The notes below the pieces were generated by a model. That model did no database searches and was not told where the DNA came from. It worked only from the letters and a program-made list of their open reading frames with translations. From JBFLXB01 sp964570625 (lineage in GTDB: Bacteria > Nitrospirota > Nitrospiria > 2-01-FULL-66-17): DNA of 64,000 bases. This document shows, piece by piece, positions 58,017 through 64,000 of this stretch. A program made the position numbers and the translations under genes. Location of the stretch: NCBI GenBank assembly GCA_964570625.1, contig CAZMYW010000012.1, positions 35,688 through 99,687 on the forward strand, given 5' to 3'. Position 1 is the first letter of the stretch, and every line of letters starts with the position of its first letter.

Positions 58017-58045
58017 ACCGCGGGACTCAAACCAGCACCAGCGCG

Positions 58046-58888
58046 TCAGCGATGGGGCGCGAGCGTCACCGCACCCGAGTACCCGCTTTCACATCCGCTC
58101 TCAGCGACAGCGGTGACGCGATAGGTCACTGCGGTGGTCCTGTCAACATTGATGTCCACAAAACTCGTCGTCGCGATCGGGGTCGAAGTCAGCCGAACGG
58201 GGGCGTGGTCGATTTCCCGGTGCACGTGATAGCGAACAGTCGGATCGCTCGTGCCGGACCACGCCAGGTACACGCTCGCCCGCCCCTGACGCGGACTCCA
58301 GAGATTCAACGGTGCGACCGGGGGCGTCGCGAACGCTTCGGCTAAGGTAATCACGAAACGGCGGATCACTCCTGGGACATTGGTATAAGAATACACCGTT
58401 GCCGAAACCCCAAACTCAGTCGTCTGATTCGTCAGTACGTCGCGGAGGTTCCATCGGCTCCCGGAGCAACCGTTAGGAACGGCCGCTGGAGCCATCCCGC
58501 TTAGAGTGATATTCGCGTTGGGTCTGTCCGAACCGACCTCCACCTCCCACACTTGCGGAAACCCAACAGCACGCATATCCCACCACAACAACTGCTGAGC
58601 GGGAGGATACTCCATGTGGCGAATCGCGGCGGATAGTCCCGGGGACGGGAAAGCTTCCAAGTCGAGCGCCAGATCGAAATCATTCGTAGCGAACGGCAAC
58701 GCGCCCAAACGAAGCTCGTTCGTGGCCACTCCACCATCCGCATCCGAATGGGGGACTGAAACGGTCAACCGCATCTCCGCGGCGGACACGTACAGCGGGG
58801 TAAGCCCCGCCACAAACGTTACGGCACTTAGCACCCCGATCACCTTTCGGTACACCACGCTCGTCCTCACGATCTCATGGCGCGTCAA
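58046..58888 (-). CDS. Secreted protein with a fibronectin-III-like C-terminal domain
   Basis: 280 residues. A signal peptide (VIGVLSAVTFVAGLTPLYVSA) is followed by a ~150-residue domain that I do not recognise (MRLTVSVPHSDADGG, FDLALDLEAFPSPG, LLWWDMRAVGFPQVWEVEV) and a C-terminal FN3-like fold (PPVAPLNLWSPRQGRASVYLAWSGTSDPTVRYHVHRE..YRVTAVAESGCESGYS). Its start overlaps the end of the very large upstream gene by 14 bases, so the two are one unit and probably act together at the cell surface. Two Cys near the end may pair. Confidence 0.75.
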   Translation of the reverse strand: MTRHEIVRTSVVYRKVIGVLSAVTFVAGLTPLYVSAAEMRLTVSVPHSDADGGVATNELRLGALPFATNDFDLALDLEAFPSPGLSAAIRHMEYPPAQQLLWWDMRAVGFPQVWEVEVGSDRPNANITLSGMAPAAVPNGCSGSRWNLRDVLTNQTTEFGVSATVYSYTNVPGVIRRFVITLAEAFATPPVAPLNLWSPRQGRASVYLAWSGTSDPTVRYHVHREIDHAPVRLTSTPIATTSFVDINVDRTTAVTYRVTAVAESGCESGYSGAVTLAPHR

Positions 58889-61800
58889 AGATCAGAATTG
58901 CATCCGCAACGCGGCTCTGGACCCACGCCCCGTTCCACGGCTTAAATATCGCACCAGGGTCCGTGGGGGCACACGCTTGGTAGACGGCCCCGTCGTAGAG
59001 GTACATGGCGCCAGCCACCCACCCCTGGGCCACTGCGCTGGCAAACGAGACTTCGTTCAGCGGATCAGAGGCGAGTCTGACCCGTACCGCATCGAGTGCG
59101 ATCTCTTGACCATACGGGTTGCCCACCATATTGAATCCTTGATCAAGCGACACCTCAAACGATGCGGCCGCCACCGAGGTCCCCGCCGCGTCCAAAACAG
59201 CGAGGGTCCCCGCTGAGTACAGGTAATACGCCGCGCCGGTTTGAATCGATGAAAGCGCCGCGCACGTCGGAAACGCGAGCTGCGAGACTGTTCCCGCGTA
59301 ACAACCATCCGCAGCAGTCGGACCGGACGAGAGCCAGTGATACGCGTACGGAGGAAGCCCCACGTCGTCACCGAACACCAGATCGGGCGTGTCGTTCGGC
59401 GTCGTCAGCAGCAGAGGAACAGACACGATCGTGTACCCGCGCCGAAGTGCGGTTCGGGCCGTGACCACGTTGGAAAGGGGCGACACGTTCCCGCTATCGT
59501 CCATCGCCCGCAATGCTAAATAGTAGGATGTATTCGCTGCGAGGCCGGTGACCGAAAGCTCTTGGGCAGTCCCTGAGGCGCCTGGCGGAAGCGATCCGAG
59601 GAGGGTGCCCTGAGAAAAATTGGACAGGGTCAACGGGAATGACGCATACCGGATCTCATAGGCGCTCGCCGTCCCGACAGATCCATCGTCGCCGGTTGCC
59701 GTCCACCGAAGCAGCAGCGTGCTGTTTGTCGTGCCCCCGAACACTACAAGATCCGTGACCGCTGAGGGAGGCGTGATGTCGCTTGATGCCCCGATCGCCG
59801 TGGTGGCCGGAAGGACATTCGACAGCATCCCGACCTGACCGGTGGCATCGACCGCCTTAACTCCGACCCGGTACGTCGTGTTGGGTGCTAGCCCCTCGAT
59901 GGTGAGCGTTGCTGTTGACCCGACCACGGTCGGGGGGTTCAGTGTGTAGGGGATTGCGAGATCGAAGTTAAAGGTCGTAGACGTCGTGTACCGGACCTGG
60001 TACCCGGCGATCGGTCCAGAGTCGTCATTCGGGACAACCCATTGCACCGGAATGGTGCTGACTGTGGCAGCTGATGCAAGCAAGAGGGTGACCGCTGGCG
60101 GCGGTTGATCCACTGCGGTCGTCACGGTAACGGGCGTTGACCAGGCTGACGCATCACCGGCCTCGTCCAGCGCGCGGAGTTCGAACGTATACGTGGTGCC
60201 TCCGACGAGGTTCGCAATCGTTACGTTTTCCCTGCCGCCGGGCGCCTGGGTCGGGGTGACGTTCTGGACCGCATTCGACCCGGCGGAAGACCGGCGTAGT
60301 TCATATCGCGCCACCATCCCACCGCTCGTGCCATCGTTACCCACCGCATCCCACGAGAGGTTCACCGTGGTGGTCGTTACCGTGCCCGCAGACAGTATCG
60401 GCGTTCCAGGAGGAACCGCGGACGGCGGTACGATGTCCGGACCGAATCTTTCCAAGTGTTGAGCCAGCGTCACGGCCACGCTCTTGCCGGCTACCGGAGG
60501 CGTTCCTACGAGACCTGACCCCAGCGGCTGGGCCTCGATCGCGGCCGCCCACGCCGTCCCGTTCCACCGCGCCAATAGCACCCGGCCGAGGGTATCGAAC
60601 TGCGTCAAGGCCATGTCGTTGATCCCGGGCGAAGACGCCAACTCCGTCCACGCCGGGAAGGAAAGAGCTGGCGTTGTACTTGCGGGGAGGGATATGCCGA
60701 CCTCCGCCGATAGCCAATTGCCACCTGCCAACGAGTAGGTTCGGGAGACGCCGTTGGGATTTGTCGTGGTGGAGTAGACTGCCACGAAATTCCCGTCGAC
60801 CCCCTGAGACGCGAGGGCGAATCCGCGACCGCCGTCTTGGGCACGCAGGGTCGGAGTAAGGACTTGGGTGGTGGACCACTGAGTTCCATCCCACACTAAC
60901 GCTTCCAGGGCCCGAACCGAGGTGCCGCTACTGACGGCCAACACAATCCGGTTGGTCGGGGAAGCATTGGCAGCGTCTCCCACTGCGCGGAGCGCTCGAA
61001 TCGGTTGACCCGTGGTGAACCCAACCGACTGCGCATTAAGCTCCCACCCCCCCACATCGTTCGCGGCGCGGCTCCACATTCGGTAAAGAGGAGGCGTTGC
61101 GGTTCCGGTAGCCCACACCAACATCGCCCGGCCTGTTCCTCGTTCGAACGCGACGTCAAAAATCGGGGCCTCGTGAGTCGCCCCCGTATCGGTCAGCAGT
61201 ACCGAATCTTCCCACTGGTTACGGCTCCCACGCCACACCGTGGCCGCGATCGCGTCATTTTGGTCTCCGTAGACCAGAACGAGATCGTTCGTGGTTGGAC
61301 GCGCCTCCAGACGAACCCAGAGCGGACGGCCGGTGGTTTGCTGGCCGTTCGTAAGATCCTCAACCAGCGCCTCTGCGCCCCATGCTGCCCCATCCCACAA
61401 ACGGTATCGCAAGGTCGTGCTGTCGGTGGTGGCGTAGACAACAACCCCTCGTCCGCTTTGCTGCTCAAACGCCACATCCACTGTCTGCGAGGGTCGCGCT
61501 AACCCTGTTGACGACGCAGCCGCCAATGCACTCCCCCAGCTCTGCCCATTCCACACATGTAGCGTGAGGCGGCGCTGATCGTCTATGACGGCCAAGACAC
61601 GCTCATCCCGAGCTGGATTGGCTTTCATGACCTGCCAGATCGGTGGCGACGACAGCCCCGGACCGTTGCTCCGCGCGGTCCAAGCCGCGCCGAGGGAACG
61701 TTGGTACTGAAGGGACGATAATCCTTGCTGGCCAAACGTAGTCAAGACCGACGCGGCGTCGGTCGGGAGCGTGCCGACGTAGAAAGCTTGCGGCGCAATC

Positions 61801-64000
61801 GCGACACCCCCGTCTGGATTCGTAATCGTCAGAGATCGGTAGCCATCAGGGGCCCCCAAGGGGATCGTGACGTTGATGTCCACTGTCGCCGCGTTGATGC
61901 GCTGGACGTTGTTGACCGTAATGTCGCCGAATACCGCCTGCAGAAGACCCGCCTGAAAACCCGAGCCGAGCACCCGCACGATGAGCGAGGCTCCCGCCGT
62001 TCCAGACGCCGGCGTGACGGACGTGATCGAAGGCGGTCCATTGATCGTCAGCGTCCCCGTCGTGCGTCCGCCGTCAGGGTTGGTGACCACCACCGAGTTG
62101 TCCCCTGGCACGACGGTCGCCGCCACGGCAACTCCCGTGCAAGTGATCGTTGTCGTGTTGGTAACCGGGCAGGTCCCGGTCACGCCGGTCGGCAGCGTCA
62201 CCGTAGTCCGATCAGTCCCGGACGCTACAAATCGATCCCCGGTGATGGACAGGGTTTGCCCGCCTGCCCCAACTCCCAGCGCTGGCGTAATCGCGGTGAT
62301 CACGGGCGGTCGGTTGATCGTTAGCCCGGAATCACAGGTTTCTGCGCCATTCGCTGGGTCCGGACAGGTAAAGCGATATTGGCCATCCGGGCTCGTGATC
62401 GTAACCCAAAGCGGACGATCGGCGGGCTGCGCTTGATCCTCCACCACGTCGATCAGTACGGTTCCCCCATCTCCCGCCGAGAACGCACGGAACGCCGACC
62501 GCATCGTCACCTGGGGGTCCTGGATCTGCACATACGGAGGGTTGCTCGAATTTAACGAACCGATCCGCACTACCGACCCGGTGGGAAATCCGGTCGTCAA
62601 AAGCGTGATCTCCGCATTTCGAGCGCCCGAGCCGACCGCAGTCGGCGCTACGCTGATCAGTTCAGGAAGGGCCGTGACGCGGAATCGGCATGGTTCGCAT
62701 GGTTCGATAGTGGCCAACCCGCCTCGACTGGCGGGATTAGTGACCTTCACGTCGTACGAAGCGACTCCCAGAAACGTGGTGTCCCAATAGAACCGCAGTA
62801 ATCCAGGCCCCACATACACACACCGCGTGGCTGCGCTCGGAACAATACCGGTGTTGCATACGCGGCTGACGGCCGCCGAAGTCACTGTGTCGGTGAAGGT
62901 GACCGTGGCGCCCGAGACGAAACCGATGTGATTGGCGGCATTGTCGATCCCAACAATATCTACCGACCGAGCCGCCGTAATTCCGGCAGTGACCGCCCGC
63001 GGCCGAATTTCTCGAATCTGCGGGCGTGGCGCGGTCACCTTGAAGACATTCACATTTGCGACTGGCGTGTCGGGGAGGCTGGATACGGTTCCGACATATC
63101 CCGGGTTGGTTACGGTCACCATGTAGTCGTTGGGAAGCAGGTGGAACTGATTATTTGGATCATCGGTCTTGGGCCAGTAGAACTCGATCGTATTCCGGTT
63201 GATGTGCACGCAGGGCGTCGTCGCGTTTGCCGGCCCCGCACCCGACCCGCAGGAAATCGGGAGCCGTGCCGGCCCCTGGGAGGGTGTCAGGGTGACGGTC
63301 GGGGCGTCAGCCCCGATGGGCGCATAGAAATTGACTCCAGTGATCCGGACGCTCGTATTCGGTGTGTCGTTGTATTCGACCGATGATGGACTGATGCTCG
63401 TAATTTGGGGCTGAGGTCCGCTTATCGTAAACGCCCCGTCGAGTTCTCCCGACTCCTCTCCCGCTGCTGTCGGATTCTGTACCTGTACCCGATACACGCC
63501 GGGATTCAGGGCTAGGTTGTTGAGGGACGTTCCGCCCGCGATGATCCGGGAGTTGACCCAGTAAAAACTCAACTGGTTCCTATTCACGAAGACAAAAGGA
63601 TTCGCAACTGACGCCGTCGCGCCTAACACCGTCGGTCCCGTGAGACAGGTCGGGAGGGCACAGGTTCCACCGGACGTCGGTGTGCCGATGGTTAGGGTCG
63701 CTCCTTCGACGAAATTCGTACCAATAACTACGATCGCACGGCTGGGCGTAATGTCGTAGACAACCGGACTCGGAGCGGTTGCGGCAACGGTAGGATCCGG
63801 CGCATCCACCACAAACGCCCCTGGGTCAATCGCGGGCAGGGTCGCCGACAAACCGCCCGCGCTCGACGGATTCGCGACCGTGATCGCGTAGCGATTCGGT
63901 GCCAGACTCGTGTTCGGCCAATAGAACCGCACCGCCCCGGAACTCGTGAAGACAAATGGGGTCGCCGCCGTGGCCACGGTGCCGCTCACGGTCACGCCCG
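58875..64000 (-). CDS. Very large IPT/TIG and FN3 repeat surface protein (5' end outside window)
   Basis: At least 1706 residues; the N terminus lies beyond 64000. In order: a series of at least six IPT/TIG Ig-like units (ITSISPSSVEYNDTPNTSVRITGVNF, VITAITPALGVGAGGQTLSITGDRF, SITSVTPASGTAGASLIVRVLGSGF); a ~450-residue repetitive region (VLAVIDDQRRLTLHVWNGQSWGSAL, FDVAFERGTGRAMLVWATGT) that reads like a beta-propeller; three FN3 domains, each ~100 residues, with LSWDAVGNDG-type strands; and a C-terminal domain with GFNMVGNPYG. No catalytic motif is seen. Likely an exported adhesin or matrix component; the export signal cannot be checked here. Confidence 0.82.
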   Translation of the reverse strand, partial: GVTVSGTVATAATPFVFTSSGAVRFYWPNTSLAPNRYAITVANPSSAGGLSATLPAIDPGAFVVDAPDPTVAATAPSPVVYDITPSRAIVVIGTNFVEGATLTIGTPTSGGTCALPTCLTGPTVLGATASVANPFVFVNRNQLSFYWVNSRIIAGGTSLNNLALNPGVYRVQVQNPTAAGEESGELDGAFTISGPQPQITSISPSSVEYNDTPNTSVRITGVNFYAPIGADAPTVTLTPSQGPARLPISCGSGAGPANATTPCVHINRNTIEFYWPKTDDPNNQFHLLPNDYMVTVTNPGYVGTVSSLPDTPVANVNVFKVTAPRPQIREIRPRAVTAGITAARSVDIVGIDNAANHIGFVSGATVTFTDTVTSAAVSRVCNTGIVPSAATRCVYVGPGLLRFYWDTTFLGVASYDVKVTNPASRGGLATIEPCEPCRFRVTALPELISVAPTAVGSGARNAEITLLTTGFPTGSVVRIGSLNSSNPPYVQIQDPQVTMRSAFRAFSAGDGGTVLIDVVEDQAQPADRPLWVTITSPDGQYRFTCPDPANGAETCDSGLTINRPPVITAITPALGVGAGGQTLSITGDRFVASGTDRTTVTLPTGVTGTCPVTNTTTITCTGVAVAATVVPGDNSVVVTNPDGGRTTGTLTINGPPSITSVTPASGTAGASLIVRVLGSGFQAGLLQAVFGDITVNNVQRINAATVDINVTIPLGAPDGYRSLTITNPDGGVAIAPQAFYVGTLPTDAASVLTTFGQQGLSSLQYQRSLGAAWTARSNGPGLSSPPIWQVMKANPARDERVLAVIDDQRRLTLHVWNGQSWGSALAAASSTGLARPSQTVDVAFEQQSGRGVVVYATTDSTTLRYRLWDGAAWGAEALVEDLTNGQQTTGRPLWVRLEARPTTNDLVLVYGDQNDAIAATVWRGSRNQWEDSVLLTDTGATHEAPIFDVAFERGTGRAMLVWATGTATPPLYRMWSRAANDVGGWELNAQSVGFTTGQPIRALRAVGDAANASPTNRIVLAVSSGTSVRALEALVWDGTQWSTTQVLTPTLRAQDGGRGFALASQGVDGNFVAVYSTTTNPNGVSRTYSLAGGNWLSAEVGISLPASTTPALSFPAWTELASSPGINDMALTQFDTLGRVLLARWNGTAWAAAIEAQPLGSGLVGTPPVAGKSVAVTLAQHLERFGPDIVPPSAVPPGTPILSAGTVTTTTVNLSWDAVGNDGTSGGMVARYELRRSSAGSNAVQNVTPTQAPGGRENVTIANLVGGTTYTFELRALDEAGDASAWSTPVTVTTAVDQPPPAVTLLLASAATVSTIPVQWVVPNDDSGPIAGYQVRYTTSTTFNFDLAIPYTLNPPTVVGSTATLTIEGLAPNTTYRVGVKAVDATGQVGMLSNVLPATTAIGASSDITPPSAVTDLVVFGGTTNSTLLLRWTATGDDGSVGTASAYEIRYASFPLTLSNFSQGTLLGSLPPGASGTAQELSVTGLAANTSYYLALRAMDDSGNVSPLSNVVTARTALRRGYTIVSVPLLLTTPNDTPDLVFGDDVGLPPYAYHWLSSGPTAADGCYAGTVSQLAFPTCAALSSIQTGAAYYLYSAGTLAVLDAAGTSVAAASFEVSLDQGFNMVGNPYGQEIALDAVRVRLASDPLNEVSFASAVAQGWVAGAMYLYDGAVYQACAPTDPGAIFKPWNGAWVQSRVADAILIFDAP

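Noticed and set aside
1..64000. Genomic island or prophage
   Set aside because: No integrase, transposase, phage gene or flanking direct repeat was seen, the only tRNA has no attachment-site duplication nearby, and base composition is even apart from short A/T-rich spacers.

Overview
The window is a gene-dense bacterial chromosome segment with high GC, frequent GTG starts and many stop/start overlaps. It carries a complete Pup-proteasome operon outside any actinobacterial context, a DabA/DabB-type inorganic carbon uptake locus with a PII-like gene, a heme-binding protein with a formylglycine-generating-enzyme-like (SUMF1) fold, and c-di-GMP-linked genes. Together these suggest a member of the Nitrospirota (Nitrospira/Leptospirillum-like) or a related phylum. 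This placement is inferred from gene content only; there is no rRNA in the window.

Layout. 0-1 kb: cold-shock gene with a strong terminator and a 2H-phosphoesterase gene. 1-10 kb (minus): carbon-uptake operon dabB2 - dabA remnant - dabB1 - dabA - PII-like, with a tandem dabB duplication and a dabA copy deleted down to 49 codons. 10-14 kb: DUF2294 gene, then a HEAT-repeat gene overlapping an HD-GYP gene. 14-20 kb: a decayed AraC-like fragment, then a 1560-residue secreted protein (seven SBBP repeats, a Kelch propeller inserted into a Big_2 domain, DUF11, two terminal repeats) whose leader carries a GEMM-I (c-di-GMP-I) riboswitch; a CAT-anticodon tRNA; two SUMF1-fold genes, one with two heme motifs. 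21.9-32 kb: methyltransferase, serS, galT, pdxST, a Fis-type regulator, mrcB with a TPR lipoprotein, and hemW.

32-47 kb (minus): second cold-shock gene with a near-consensus promoter, dcd, kamA, an ATP-grasp-like gene, topA, dprA, rng, and the cell-shape genes rodA-mrdA-mreDCB behind an RDD-family membrane gene. 47.5-50 kb: a SurA_N-type protein, an unrecognised gene, and an M23 peptidase. 50-56 kb (minus): arc-dop-pup-prcB-prcA-pafA, the full pupylation/proteasome set, read from a good sigma70-type promoter. 56-58 kb: thiS-thiG-thiE with its own promoter. 58-64 kb: a secreted gene and the 3' part of a very large IPT/FN3 surface-type protein that runs off the window.

Working together: the Dab locus should supply bicarbonate to an autotroph. 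The riboswitch and the HD-GYP protein suggest that c-di-GMP controls display of the large surface protein. The Mre/Rod genes, mrcB and the M23 peptidase build the wall. The proteasome operon degrades pupylated proteins. Several genes around 21.9-22.8 kb look leaderless: their promoter boxes put transcription start on, or within a base of, the start codon.
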